A stretch of 64,000 nt of DNA. Source: UBA5336 sp038522375 (GTDB lineage Bacteria > Pseudomonadota > Alphaproteobacteria > Caulobacterales > Hyphomonadaceae). The position numbers and the translations under genes are program-made. The stretch lies in NCBI GenBank assembly GCA_038522375.1, contig JBCBKE010000002.1, positions 26,383 to 90,382 on the forward strand, in the 5' to 3' direction. The notes under the pieces were generated by a model. The model saw nothing but the letters and a program-made list of their open reading frames with translations, was not told where the DNA came from and did no database searches. This document shows, piece by piece, positions 1 to 8,760 of the stretch; within the stretch, counting starts at the first letter, position 1; every line of letters begins with the position of its first letter.

Positions 1-152
1 AGTACGTTCTCGAAGCGCCTGGCATCGGGCCGAAGGAGATAGTCGATTTGGACGGCATGCTGGTGGCGGTGACAGAAGCAGACGGCCCCCCATCGGCAGA
101 GCAACTCTCGCTGTTGCAGGTTTTCCGCAACCGAACGGGCGTGCAAACCTGA
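1..152 (+). CDS. C-terminal end of an unidentified protein (partial)
   Basis: An open frame enters from the left edge (codons from base 3) and ends at TGA 150-152, giving about 49 residues that begin YVLEAPGIGPKEIVDLDG. The frame has no stop and ends three bases before the ATG of the rhodanese gene, so the two are probably co-transcribed. I do not recognise the family from this tail. Most of the gene lies outside the window, so no function is proposed. Confidence 0.5.
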   Translation, partial: YVLEAPGIGPKEIVDLDGMLVAVTEADGPPSAEQLSLLQVFRNRTGVQT

Positions 153-155
153 AGC

Positions 156-698
156 ATGGTTCGGTGGGCTGTCTACACCGTGGTATTGGCATTCGCATTC
201 GTCGTGCCGGGTGTAGAAGCTGGCCCCGAACGCCTGGCAGACATCGACACTAAACTTCGCCGCCAATACCCCGGTCTCGATCACATCGACGCCGAAAGCC
301 TGGCGGCCAAACTTTCAGCCGGCGCGCCAGTGCTCCTCCTCGACGCCCGCAGCCAGCGCGAATTCGATGCAGGCCATCTCCCGGGCGCGATCCGCGTCTC
401 ACCAAGGGCGGTCTCGCGCGCCGTAATCGCGCTTGTCGGGAACCGGGCCAGAGGTGCAGAGATTGTCATATATTGTTCGGTGGGGGTCCGCAGCGCACGG
501 CTCGCCAACAGGATCGAAAGCACTTTGACAAGGGCTGGCGCAACCCGCGTCGCAAACCTCGAAGGCGGCATCTTCAACTGGCATAATAACGGACGTCCGA
601 TCATGACCACCGACGGGGCGACCGACACGGTGCACCCCTACAACCGAGCCTGGGGGCAAATGCTGCGCGCACCTGTCAAAGTCGGCGACGAAGGCTGA
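156..698 (+). CDS. Secreted or periplasmic rhodanese-like protein
   Basis: This is a 180-residue protein with an N-terminal hydrophobic signal (about residues 4-22, ending near VEAG), so export to the periplasm is likely. A single rhodanese domain follows: LLLDARSQREF at about 60-70, GHLPGAI at about 73-79, and the active-site loop YCSVGVRS with Cys107. Rhodaneses carry sulfur as a persulfide on that Cys; the acceptor here cannot be told. It follows the truncated upstream gene by three bases and converges on the cbb3 oxidase assembly genes. A redox or sulfur role near the oxidase is only an inference. Confidence 0.85.
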   Translation: MVRWAVYTVVLAFAFVVPGVEAGPERLADIDTKLRRQYPGLDHIDAESLAAKLSAGAPVLLLDARSQREFDAGHLPGAIRVSPRAVSRAVIALVGNRARGAEIVIYCSVGVRSARLANRIESTLTRAGATRVANLEGGIFNWHNNGRPIMTTDGATDTVHPYNRAWGQMLRAPVKVGDEG

Positions 699-719
699 AC
701 CCAACGCAGTGCAAGGCGC

Positions 720-869
720 TTATAGCGGCTTGTCCTCGTCAATCAGGATCCTATTGGCCGCTCCTTCCGGGTCATCGAACTGCCCCGAGCGGATCGACCA
801 GATAAAAGCCGCCAGACCTGAGAGGCCAAGGACCAGGGCAACGGGGATGAGATAGGCAATGATCTCCAT
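720..869 (-). CDS. ccoS: cbb3-type oxidase assembly protein CcoS (FixS)
   Basis: A 49-residue protein runs from ATG at 869 to TAA at 720. It has one N-terminal transmembrane helix (IIAYLIPVALVLGLSGLAAF) followed by WSIRSGQFDD and then PEGAANRIL. The GQFDD motif after a single helix is the CcoS/FixS signature. CcoS is needed to insert cofactors into the catalytic subunit of cbb3 oxidase. It follows ccoI by five bases and is the last gene of the fixGHIS set. Confidence 0.92.
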   Translation of the reverse strand: MEIIAYLIPVALVLGLSGLAAFIWSIRSGQFDDPEGAANRILIDEDKPL

Positions 870-874
870 GGACT

Positions 875-3106
875 TTACGTGGTGGCCGGCCCCTGCAGTC
901 GCAAGGCGTTCAGGGTGACGATCAACGACGAGGCAGACATGGCGATAGCTGCGATCAGTGGGGTCACATGACCTGTCACAGCAATCGGCACGGCGATCAG
1001 GTTGTAAGCTGCCGCCAGGCCAAAGTTCTGTACCATAATCGTTCGCGTGCGCCGGGCCGTATCGACGACCTGGACAATCGCCTCCAGCCCGCCGGAGTAC
1101 ACCGCATCACTTGCCGACTGGGTCACATCCATTGCGCCACCAGGCGCCAGAGAGGCATGGGCGAGCGCCAGGGCGCCTACATCGTTGAGGCCATCACCCA
1201 CCATGAGGGTGGTCTTCCCGTCTGCCCGCAGACTTTCCAACCGATCGACCTTGTCGCTGGGGGTAACCGCCGCCTGCCAACGGTCGACGCCGAGTTTGGC
1301 GGCGGCCTCGGCAACCGCGTCGTTCCGGTCGCCTGACAGGATTTCGACACCCAGCCCACGGCGCCGCAGCGCCACAAGGGTGTCCCCGGCTTCTGCTCGA
1401 AGACTGTCTTCGAACCCGATGGGTTCGGGCGCCGCGCCTGTGCCATCATCGAACCAGATCGTCGGCTTACCGCTATAGGGATTGTCGGCAGCGTTTTCGC
1501 TCAGCCCGACCCATTCTGCTGATCCCAGCCTGCAGGCGCGTCCTTCGATCGCACCCTCAACACCCAACCCCTTGTGTTCACGGATATCGGCAGCGATTGG
1601 GCCCGCGCCAACCACTGCAACCAGCGCCCTCGACAGGGGGTGGTGGCTCCCCCGAGCCAACTGTGCGGCGCTTGAGAGCAGGGCCTCGTCCCCGTTCCGA
1701 CGTATCAGCGTCGGCGTGCCGAGGGTCAGTGTCCCGGTCTTGTCGCAGACGATATGGTCAACCGACGCAAGGCGTTCGAGGGCGTCGCCCGACTTCAAGT
1801 AGACACCCGCTTTGAAAAGGCGGCCTGCAGCCACAACCTGCACGACAGGGGCGGCCAGTGCCAAGGCACAGGGACAGGTAATGATCAGCGTCGATACCGC
1901 CACCATGACGGCCTCGGGCACGCTTGCCCCGATCACCAGCCAGCCGATGAACGCCAGCGCGGCGGTGGTGTGAACGAAGGGGACATACCAGGCAACAGCC
2001 TTGTCCGCGATACGGCGAAAGGCAGACCGGCGCTGTTCACCTGCTTCCAGCATGTCGGCCATGTCGGCCAACAGCGAATCCGATGCCGCTCGGTCCACAC
2101 GGGCGATGAGTGGATGGGTCAGATTGATCGATCCAGCTTTAAGGGCGCGGCCGGGAAGGGCTTGTTGCGGCAAGCTCTCACCCGTCACAAGGCTCTCATC
2201 GACCTCGCTCTCGCCATCAAGGATGGTGACATCAAGCACGGCCCGTTCGCCTGGCGCAATCTGAATGCGGTCGCCCGGGGCAATATCGTCAACGCGCACG
2301 GCGTGGGCGATACCGTCAGCCCCCAGTCGCGTGACTGACCGGCTGCGCATCGCCGCAAGTTGCTCGGCGGCGGTATGCGCCCGACGCCGCAGGCGGGCGT
2401 CAAGGAACCGGCCAATCAACAGGAAGAAGAGCAACATGACCACGGCGTCGAAGTAGGCGTGCTCGCCGCCCCTGACGGTTTCGACGACGCTGACCACGAA
2501 AGCGAGCGATATCGCCAGCGAGATGGGTACGTCCATGTTGGCGTGGCCGCGTTTCAGCACTGACCAGGCGGACTGAAAGAAGTGCCGGCCAGAAAACAGA
2601 ACAACCGGTAGCGCAATCGCACCGGATATCGCATGCATGGCCTGGCGCGTGGCTTCCCCCATTTCGCCATGCCCGGCCCAGACAGAGACCGACAGCAGCA
2701 TGATATTCGCCATCGCGAACCCTGCCACTCCCATGGCCACCAGGAGGCTGCGCTCTTCCTTTGCCCGGTCGTCGGCCGCCTCTCCGGTGGACCAGATTCC
2801 AACGCCATAGCCGAGGTCCATCAGCCTGCCCACAAGTGCAGAGGCCGGTGCATCCCCGCGCCAGGCAAGTCGCAATTGTCCGGTGGTGAGGTTCAAACGC
2901 GCTTCTTCGACCCCCGGCACGGCCCCGAGAGTTCGTTCGATCTTGCCGAGGCACCCGGCACACTTTGCGCCCCGAACCAGCAGGTCAAGCCGGTTTAGAT
3001 TGCCCTCTCGCCGGACAAAAACCGACGGATCAAATTGGTTGGCCGGTATTTCGACAGGTGCCGAAAGCCCGGAAGGGCAACCCGAAGAGGCCGTCAGATC
3101 GGTCAT
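875..3106 (-). CDS. ccoI: Copper-exporting P1B-type ATPase CcoI (FixI)
   Basis: This 743-residue protein has an N-terminal heavy-metal-associated domain with CAGC (Cys49, Cys52), the TGES actuator motif (308-311), the membrane metal site CPC (411-413) and the phosphorylation site DKTGTL (Asp455), followed by a GDGLND hinge. Eight helices are expected for the family. CcoI moves copper across the inner membrane for assembly of the haem-copper centre of cbb3 oxidase; it is the slow assembly-type ATPase, unlike detoxifying CopA. Its start overlaps the end of fixH by four bases, and ccoS follows. Placement in the cco-fix cluster makes the CcoI assignment firm. Confidence 0.95.
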   Translation of the reverse strand: MTDLTASSGCPSGLSAPVEIPANQFDPSVFVRREGNLNRLDLLVRGAKCAGCLGKIERTLGAVPGVEEARLNLTTGQLRLAWRGDAPASALVGRLMDLGYGVGIWSTGEAADDRAKEERSLLVAMGVAGFAMANIMLLSVSVWAGHGEMGEATRQAMHAISGAIALPVVLFSGRHFFQSAWSVLKRGHANMDVPISLAISLAFVVSVVETVRGGEHAYFDAVVMLLFFLLIGRFLDARLRRRAHTAAEQLAAMRSRSVTRLGADGIAHAVRVDDIAPGDRIQIAPGERAVLDVTILDGESEVDESLVTGESLPQQALPGRALKAGSINLTHPLIARVDRAASDSLLADMADMLEAGEQRRSAFRRIADKAVAWYVPFVHTTAALAFIGWLVIGASVPEAVMVAVSTLIITCPCALALAAPVVQVVAAGRLFKAGVYLKSGDALERLASVDHIVCDKTGTLTLGTPTLIRRNGDEALLSSAAQLARGSHHPLSRALVAVVGAGPIAADIREHKGLGVEGAIEGRACRLGSAEWVGLSENAADNPYSGKPTIWFDDGTGAAPEPIGFEDSLRAEAGDTLVALRRRGLGVEILSGDRNDAVAEAAAKLGVDRWQAAVTPSDKVDRLESLRADGKTTLMVGDGLNDVGALALAHASLAPGGAMDVTQSASDAVYSGGLEAIVQVVDTARRTRTIMVQNFGLAAAYNLIAVPIAVTGHVTPLIAAIAMSASSLIVTLNALRLQGPATT

Positions 3107-3645
3107 GGAACATACAGCGTCTTGCCGGCGACGAAGATCGGCTGGACCATCGGATCCGAAGCCGCGTCCGCATGCTCATAGGCCCGCACGGTCAACGCCC
3201 ATTCACCGGCCTCAAGCGGCTGATCGAGGGCGGCCAGATAGGCGCCTGCCCCATCGCCGCTGAATACGAGATCAACGTCTCCTGAGCGCGTGACCTTGCG
3301 TCGAAGCTCGCCCGTCACGATCAGGCCACTCACCGGTGCGCCGGCCCGATCCGCCAGTTCCAGAACAACACCGCTGCTCGCAACGCCGATGCCGGCACGC
3401 CACCCCATGTCTGCCTGCCGCGCGCGCTGTTCGAGCGTATCGCCGTAAGAAAGGCCCTGCAGGTAGGACTTCTTGACGTCCTCGCCGGGGAAACTTGTGA
3501 TTGCCGAATAGAGAAAGACGCCGTTCACCGCAAAGATCACCCCGAAAAACGCCAGGAACATCAGGAGCACCTGCCAGCCCCGAAGCTGTCGGGGGTCTCG
3601 GGTCGATGGAGCGCCGGGGGTCATGGGATCTGCAAGCTGGGCCAT
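3103..3645 (-). CDS. fixH: cbb3 oxidase assembly accessory protein FixH
   Basis: A 180-residue protein with one transmembrane helix at about residues 25-46 (WQVLLMFLAFFGVIFAVNGV) and a periplasmic domain containing SYLQGLSYGDTLEQRARQ and a conserved C-terminal beta-rich part. This matches the FixH family, which acts with CcoG and CcoI in cbb3 oxidase maturation; its exact role is not settled. The gene lies between ccoG (17 bases upstream) and ccoI (four-base overlap), the standard order. An ATG at 3645 preceded by an AGGA-like site is the natural start. Confidence 0.9.
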   Translation of the reverse strand: MAQLADPMTPGAPSTRDPRQLRGWQVLLMFLAFFGVIFAVNGVFLYSAITSFPGEDVKKSYLQGLSYGDTLEQRARQADMGWRAGIGVASSGVVLELADRAGAPVSGLIVTGELRRKVTRSGDVDLVFSGDGAGAYLAALDQPLEAGEWALTVRAYEHADAASDPMVQPIFVAGKTLYVP

Positions 3646-3662
3646 GGTCTGGGGTCCTTGTC

Positions 3663-5126
3663 TTAGTCGGGAGCCTGGAAAGGCACACGATTTGTGTGGG
3701 CTTCCCCGCTAGCGGGATCAATGACCGTCACGCTCAGCGGGGATCCGCGGCTCGCGGCCTCTTCGGGCACGCGAACCAACATACGATACCGGTCCACTCC
3801 GAAAGCGGCGACGGGCAAGCGCACCTCGCTCAAACTATCGTCCTCGATACCGATTACGGAGAACACTGCGCCGGGCATGCCAGAGAGGCTCACATCAAGG
3901 GTCCGTGAGGTACTATCCTTGTTGACCAGTTTCAGCGTGTACCCGTTCTGTATTGATCCATCGCTCATGCGGACAAAGGCCGGGCCACGATCCTTCAGGA
4001 GATTGACTTCGAATGTCGCCTTGGTTGACAACCCATAGAGCATCAGACTGCCAATGGCGGCGATAAGCGTCGCGTACAGCACGGTCCGCGCACGGAACAG
4101 TCGGAACTTGTAGGGCTGACCCGTTTCACGGGCCTCGATAGCACCATCGGTGTCATAGGCAATCAGCCCCTTGGGACGGTCAATCCGCACCATGATCTCG
4201 TTGCACGCGTCGACGCAAAGTGCGCAGTGGATGCATTCGAGTTGCGGTCCGTCCCGGATATCGATCCCGACGGGGCAGACTTGCACGCACTGCTTGCAGT
4301 CGATGCAGTCGCCGCGCCCCTCCCAGCTCTCGCCCTTGTGGTGGGGACCGCGCGGCTCGCCGCGATCGTAGCGATAGGTGACGTTAAGGGCATGTTCGTC
4401 CGTCAGCGCGCCCTGGATCCGGGGCCAGGGACACATATAGGTGCATAGCTGCTCGCGCATGATGCCCGCCAGGGCGTAGGTCGTGAAGGTGAGAATGCCG
4501 GCAAACCAGTAGGCCGACAGCGGCGCCTCCCCGGTGAACCAGCCGCGCGCCACGGTAGGCGCATCGTGCCAGTAAAGGATGAAGGCGCCGCCAGTCCAGA
4601 AGGCGATCACCAGCCACACCGTGTGCTTGCCGAGTTTCCGCCATAGCTTGTTGAAGCTCATGGGCGCGTTGTCCAGACGCATGCGGGCGGCGCGGTCGCC
4701 TTCAAAGGCGCGCTCAACCCAGATATAAAGGTCGGTCCAGACGGTTTGCGGGCAGGCATACCCGCACCACACGCGGCCAAGGACGGAGGTCACCAGAAAC
4801 AGGCCAAGCGCCGCCATGATCATGAGGCCCGCCAGGAAGTGAATGTCCTGGGGCCATATCTCGATGAAGAAGAAGTAGAATTTCTCGCTGGCGAAATCAG
4901 CGAGGACGGCCTGGTCCGGGATGCCTGCACCCCGCTCCCAGCGGATCCAGGGCAGGCCATAGTAGACGATCAAGGCGATCACCATCACCGCCCATTTCAC
5001 CGAGCGAAAGGTGCCATGCGCGAGCTTGGGATAGATCTGCGCCCGCTTGGCGTAGAGGTCCTGGGGCGGCGGTGGGACAGGTTTTTGCTGCCGCCGCCGC
5101 TCAATATCGAGAGTGACCTGGGCCAC
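3663..5126 (-). CDS. ccoG: cbb3 oxidase accessory iron-sulfur protein CcoG (FixG)
   Basis: This 487-residue membrane protein has several helices, a CXXCXXXCP-type ferredoxin motif (CIDCKQCVQVCP) and a second cluster motif (CIHCALCVDAC), then a final helix and a periplasmic Ig-like C-terminal domain. CcoG is a membrane-bound 4Fe-4S protein proposed to reduce Cu(II) for delivery to cbb3 oxidase. The start is GTG at 5126, preceded by GGGAG on the coding strand. The gene begins five bases after the ccoP stop, so it is probably translated from the same transcript as the oxidase. Confidence 0.93.
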   Translation of the reverse strand: MAQVTLDIERRRQQKPVPPPPQDLYAKRAQIYPKLAHGTFRSVKWAVMVIALIVYYGLPWIRWERGAGIPDQAVLADFASEKFYFFFIEIWPQDIHFLAGLMIMAALGLFLVTSVLGRVWCGYACPQTVWTDLYIWVERAFEGDRAARMRLDNAPMSFNKLWRKLGKHTVWLVIAFWTGGAFILYWHDAPTVARGWFTGEAPLSAYWFAGILTFTTYALAGIMREQLCTYMCPWPRIQGALTDEHALNVTYRYDRGEPRGPHHKGESWEGRGDCIDCKQCVQVCPVGIDIRDGPQLECIHCALCVDACNEIMVRIDRPKGLIAYDTDGAIEARETGQPYKFRLFRARTVLYATLIAAIGSLMLYGLSTKATFEVNLLKDRGPAFVRMSDGSIQNGYTLKLVNKDSTSRTLDVSLSGMPGAVFSVIGIEDDSLSEVRLPVAAFGVDRYRMLVRVPEEAASRGSPLSVTVIDPASGEAHTNRVPFQAPD

Positions 5127-5131
5127 CGGCC

Positions 5132-6013
5132 TTACTCCCCCCCGCCAAGGGTGTGCACATAGACAGCGAGCGCCTTGATCGTGGCATCGTCAAGACGCCC
5201 TTCCCACGCCGGCATGTGCGAGTTCCTGGCATTGTAGATCGTGTTGTAGATATCGGTTTCCGAAGACCCATAGAGCCACTCGGCATCGGTGAGGTTCGGC
5301 GCACCCTGACTGCGGTCACCGAGCCCTTCGGCACCGTGGCAGGCCGCACACTGAACGGTGTAAAGCTCATCCACGCGCGCCGCCGCCGCGGGGTCGCCTT
5401 CCAACCCACCAAGCAGCATGACTTTCTGGACCAGGTCGTCGATCTGTCCGTCGTCGAGCATGCCCATCCTGCCAAAGGCCGGCATGGCGGAGAACCGCGT
5501 TTCGAGATCGGCTTCGTGCCGGATACCGTGGCGCAGGGTGTATTCGATGCCATCCAGCGTGCCGTCCCACAGCCAGACATCATCGACCAGAGCGGGATAA
5601 CCCTTCACGCCAACCCCACCGGTGCCGTGGCAGGTCGCGCAATTGTCACCGAAGGCGCTTTCGCCCATGGCCAGCGCGAACTGCTGGAGGTCCCGGTCGG
5701 TTTCGATCTCCTGCAGCGACGCGGTCAGCAATGAAGCGCCTGCCTCGGCGCGCTCGGCGCGCATCTCGGCGACTTCCGCAGCCACGTTCGCCCGGTCGGA
5801 ATGCCCCCGGAGGCCGGGCGTGTTGGAGCCGCCGGGAAGTCCTGGAATGGCGGGCATGAAGACCATGTAGACAATCGCCCAGGCAATGGTCGCGTACCAG
5901 ATGATGAGCCACCAGCGCGGCAGGGGATTGTTCAACTCCCGGATACCGTCCCACTCATGGCCTGTGGTCTCAATGCCGCTGTGTTCGTCAACGGGTTTGT
6001 CATGCTCGCTCAT
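5132..6013 (-). CDS. ccoP: cbb3-type cytochrome c oxidase subunit III (dihaem CcoP)
   Basis: A 293-residue protein with an N-terminal transmembrane helix (about 34-54) and two c-type haem domains: CATCH at 125-129 and CAACH at 222-226, with candidate axial methionines in SAMPAF (Met177) and SHMPAW. CcoP accepts electrons from soluble cytochromes or the bc1 complex and passes them to CcoO and CcoN. I chose ATG at 6013 because GAGGAG lies just upstream and the N-terminus then fits the family; an in-frame upstream ATG at 6163 would lie inside ccoQ. The start overlaps the ccoQ stop by 14 bases. Confidence 0.95.
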   Translation of the reverse strand: MSEHDKPVDEHSGIETTGHEWDGIRELNNPLPRWWLIIWYATIAWAIVYMVFMPAIPGLPGGSNTPGLRGHSDRANVAAEVAEMRAERAEAGASLLTASLQEIETDRDLQQFALAMGESAFGDNCATCHGTGGVGVKGYPALVDDVWLWDGTLDGIEYTLRHGIRHEADLETRFSAMPAFGRMGMLDDGQIDDLVQKVMLLGGLEGDPAAAARVDELYTVQCAACHGAEGLGDRSQGAPNLTDAEWLYGSSETDIYNTIYNARNSHMPAWEGRLDDATIKALAVYVHTLGGGE

Positions 6014-6167
6014 CGGAGGGCTCCTCATCGCTGAGAGGGAGGTGGGCAGCCGCATCGAACTTGGATTGGTTGCGCGGCCAAAGGGCGTAGACCAGGGCGC
6101 CGGCAAACATGAGGACGAAGTAGACCAGTCCCCCTGTTTGAGCGAAGCTGGAGAAGAACTCATACAT
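6000..6167 (-). CDS. ccoQ: cbb3-type oxidase small subunit CcoQ
   Basis: A 55-residue protein runs from ATG 6167 to TGA 6000. It has one transmembrane helix (GGLVYFVLMFAGALVYALW) followed by PRNQSKFDAAAHLPL, the usual CcoQ layout. CcoQ stabilises the cbb3 complex. It lies between ccoO (14-base gap) and ccoP, whose start it overlaps in another frame. The frame and start were read directly from the bases. Confidence 0.92.
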   Translation of the reverse strand: MYEFFSSFAQTGGLVYFVLMFAGALVYALWPRNQSKFDAAAHLPLSDEEPSDERA

Positions 6168-6181
6168 GTCTGTGGCCTCCC

Positions 6182-6949
6182 CTAGCGCCGGTTCTCGAGA
6201 TCGTCGGCCTCATAGACCGAGAAATCGACCAGCGTTCCGATCATGTTGAGATACGCGACGATAGCGTCCATCTCTGTCAGCTCGTCAGGGTTGCCGTCGA
6301 AGTCCCGGGCAGTGACGGTCCCTTCCCGGCCAGAGGCCTCATTATAGGCGGCCATCAGGCCGTCGAAGGCGTCAAAGTCTGCATCGGGATTGGCCTGGGC
6401 CACCAGGTGGGCCTCGGCATTCTCGATCATGTCGTCGGTGTAGGGAACGCCGACTGCATGGTGGGTCTTCATGGCGTCGCCAATGGTTGCGTAGTTGAGC
6501 TTGTTATCGAGCAGGAACGCATAGGGCGGCATGATCGACTCGGGCACCAGGGACCTGGGGTCCTTCAGGTGATCAACCTGCCATTCGATGGAGTACTTGC
6601 CGCCAACCCGGGCGAGGTCCGGCCCCGTCCGTTTCGATCCCCACTGGAAGGGGTGATCGTACATGCTTTCCGCGGCGAGCGAGTAGTGACCATACCGCTC
6701 CACCTCATCGCGCAGGGGCCGAACCATCTGCGAGTGGCAGACATAACAACCCTCGCGGATGTAGATGTCCCGGCCCGCCAGCTCCAGCGGCGTGTAAGGC
6801 CGCATGCCTTCAACCTCTTCGATCGTGTTGTCGAGGTAGAAGAGGGGCAGCATCTGGATGATCCCACCGATGGAGACCGTGATCAGAATGCCAACGGTGA
6901 GCAGCAGGGAGTGGCGTTCCAGCAGCCCGTGATTGTTCATCAATCCCAT
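6182..6949 (-). CDS. ccoO: cbb3-type cytochrome c oxidase subunit II (monohaem CcoO)
   Basis: A 255-residue protein with an N-terminal membrane anchor (about 15-35) and one c-type haem site CYVCH (Cys68, Cys71, His72), followed by SQMVRPLRDEVERYG and GPDLARVGGKYS, both family signatures. CcoO carries electrons from CcoP to the catalytic subunit. An AGGAGG site six bases before ATG 6949 fixes the start and leaves nine bases between the genes after ccoN. Confidence 0.96.
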   Translation of the reverse strand: MGLMNNHGLLERHSLLLTVGILITVSIGGIIQMLPLFYLDNTIEEVEGMRPYTPLELAGRDIYIREGCYVCHSQMVRPLRDEVERYGHYSLAAESMYDHPFQWGSKRTGPDLARVGGKYSIEWQVDHLKDPRSLVPESIMPPYAFLLDNKLNYATIGDAMKTHHAVGVPYTDDMIENAEAHLVAQANPDADFDAFDGLMAAYNEASGREGTVTARDFDGNPDELTEMDAIVAYLNMIGTLVDFSVYEADDLENRR

Positions 6950-6958
6950 GGGAGCCTC

Positions 6959-8623
6959 CTATTCAGCCGGTTGCAGGGCAGGACGCTGGGGTGTGGCATC
7001 GGCCACGTCTTCGCGCCGCTCGCCACCCATGGCAGTCCGTGTGAGGTTGTAGGCCATGATCAGCGCGCCGCTGAGGTAAAGGACCCCGCCAAGCATCCTG
7101 ATGATGTAGCTTATATGCTTGGCCTCGACCGTCTCGATGAAAGCGTATTCGAGGAAGCCATACTCATTGTAGGCACGCCACATGAGACCTTCGAGGATCC
7201 CGGCAAACCACATGGACACCATGTAGAAGACGATGCCGATCGTCGCGAGCCAGAAGTGCCATTCGACGAGGGCGACCGAGTGCAGCGACTTCCGCTTCCA
7301 CAGCCATTGGGTCAGGCAATAGAGCGCACCGAACGAGATGAAGCCCACCCAGCCCAGGGCACCAGAGTGCACATGACCGATGCCCCACTCGGTATAGTGG
7401 CTGAGTGCATTCACCGCACGGACCGACATCAGGGGGCCTTCGAACGTGGACATGCCATAGAAGGCCAGCGACACGACCATCATCCGGACAACCGGATCCG
7501 TACGCAGCCGGTCCCAGGCGCCAGACAAGGTCATGACACCATTGATCATGCCGCCCCAGCTGGGCATCCAGAGCATGATGGAAAACGTCATCCCCAGGGT
7601 CTGCGCCCACTGCGGCAGGGCCGTGTAGTGCAGGTGGTGCGGACCAGCCCAGATGTAGATGAAGATCAGCGACCAGAAGTGCACGATCGACAACCGGTAG
7701 GAAAACACCGGCCGGTTCACCCGCTTGGGAATGAAATAATACATGATGGCCAGGAAGCCTGTGGTCAGGAAGAAGCCCACGGCATTGTGGCCATACCACC
7801 ACTGGGTCATCGCATCCTGGACACCCGCGAACACCTGCACCGATTTGGCACCTGTGAAGCTGACAGGGATCGACAAGTTGTTCACGATGTGAAGCATCGC
7901 AATGGTGACGATGAAGGAGAGGTAGAACCAGTTCGCCACATAGATGTGCGGCTCTTTCCGCTTCCAGATCGTACCAAGGAACACGAGCAGGTAGGCCACC
8001 CAAACGATGGTCAGCCAAAGGTCGGCGTACCATTCAGGTTCTGCGTATTCCTTCGACTGGGTGATCCCCATCAGATAGCCGGTGGCGGCGATCACGATGA
8101 AGAGCTGATAGCCCCAGAAGACAAACCAGGGCCACATGCCTCCGGCCAGCCGCGCCCGACATGTTCGCTGGACCACGTAGAAACTGGTCGCGAGGAGTAC
8201 GTTGCCGCCGAACGCGAAGATGACAGCCGATGTGTGCAGCGGCCGCAAGCGGCCAAAGTTGGTCCAACCGAGCTCCGGGAAATAGAAAAGGTTTGGCCAG
8301 GTCAGCTGAAGGGCAATCACCACACCAACGAGAAGACCGGCGATACCCCAGAACATGGCCGCCGCGACGCCGTACTTGATCAGCGTGTCCTCATACCGGG
8401 TCTGGTCGAAGGGGTTGCGGTCGACCAATGTCCCCGACCAGAGGCCCATGGCAATAAGACCAAAAATGGTCAGCCCCCCAAAGATCATCGCATGAACCCG
8501 CATCAACGGGTCCGCTGATAACGCGGCGATCAGGACGGCCAGCACTGCGAACAGCACACCCATCCCCGCCACGCCCACGAGACTGGAATTGTCCCTTCCC
8601 ATGGGGGCTTGCACTGTGGTCAT
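6959..8623 (-). CDS. ccoN: cbb3-type cytochrome c oxidase catalytic subunit I (CcoN)
   Basis: This 554-residue membrane protein has about 12-14 helices and the haem and CuB ligand regions of CcoN: WWYGHNAVGFFLT, GPHHLHY and HVHSGALGWVG. It is the terminal oxidase subunit that reduces oxygen at low tension and pumps protons. I chose ATG at 8623 because GGGGAGAG sits seven bases upstream; an in-frame GTG at 8629 is too close to that site. The unit reads ccoN-ccoO-ccoQ-ccoP-ccoG-fixH-ccoI-ccoS. A FixJ-like site lies about 75 bases upstream. Confidence 0.97.
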   Translation of the reverse strand: MTTVQAPMGRDNSSLVGVAGMGVLFAVLAVLIAALSADPLMRVHAMIFGGLTIFGLIAMGLWSGTLVDRNPFDQTRYEDTLIKYGVAAAMFWGIAGLLVGVVIALQLTWPNLFYFPELGWTNFGRLRPLHTSAVIFAFGGNVLLATSFYVVQRTCRARLAGGMWPWFVFWGYQLFIVIAATGYLMGITQSKEYAEPEWYADLWLTIVWVAYLLVFLGTIWKRKEPHIYVANWFYLSFIVTIAMLHIVNNLSIPVSFTGAKSVQVFAGVQDAMTQWWYGHNAVGFFLTTGFLAIMYYFIPKRVNRPVFSYRLSIVHFWSLIFIYIWAGPHHLHYTALPQWAQTLGMTFSIMLWMPSWGGMINGVMTLSGAWDRLRTDPVVRMMVVSLAFYGMSTFEGPLMSVRAVNALSHYTEWGIGHVHSGALGWVGFISFGALYCLTQWLWKRKSLHSVALVEWHFWLATIGIVFYMVSMWFAGILEGLMWRAYNEYGFLEYAFIETVEAKHISYIIRMLGGVLYLSGALIMAYNLTRTAMGGERREDVADATPQRPALQPAE

Positions 8624-8697
8624 GGACACTCTCCCCGGCCATTTCTGCTACAGCACGGGAAACTACTGAGACGGCCTGGGAGGCAGAATACGGTGGA

Positions 8698-8705
8698 CTA
8701 CGTAT
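8698..8705 (-). promoter_or_regulatory. Possible FixJ binding site upstream of ccoN
   Basis: On the minus strand the bases read ATACGTAG, which fits the TAMGTAG-type core that I recall as the high-affinity FixJ site. It lies about 75 bases before the ccoN start, in the region shared with the divergent gene at 8761. I see no FNR/FixK box (TTGAT-N4-ATCAA) here. The presence of fixLJ next door makes direct FixJ control plausible, but a 7-base match alone is weak. Confidence 0.4.
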
Positions 8706-8760
8706 GGGCCTGCGGCATGTTCGCCGCTTTAACGGCGCCCAGACTTGGAGGACTGACCCC

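Noticed and set aside
6407..8518. 703-codon open frame antisense to ccoO and ccoN
   Set aside because: It has no recognisable domain and mirrors two strongly conserved oxidase genes.
8630..8700. FNR/FixK box upstream of ccoN
   Set aside because: No TTGAT-N4-ATCAA or TTG-N8-CAA match was found on either strand.
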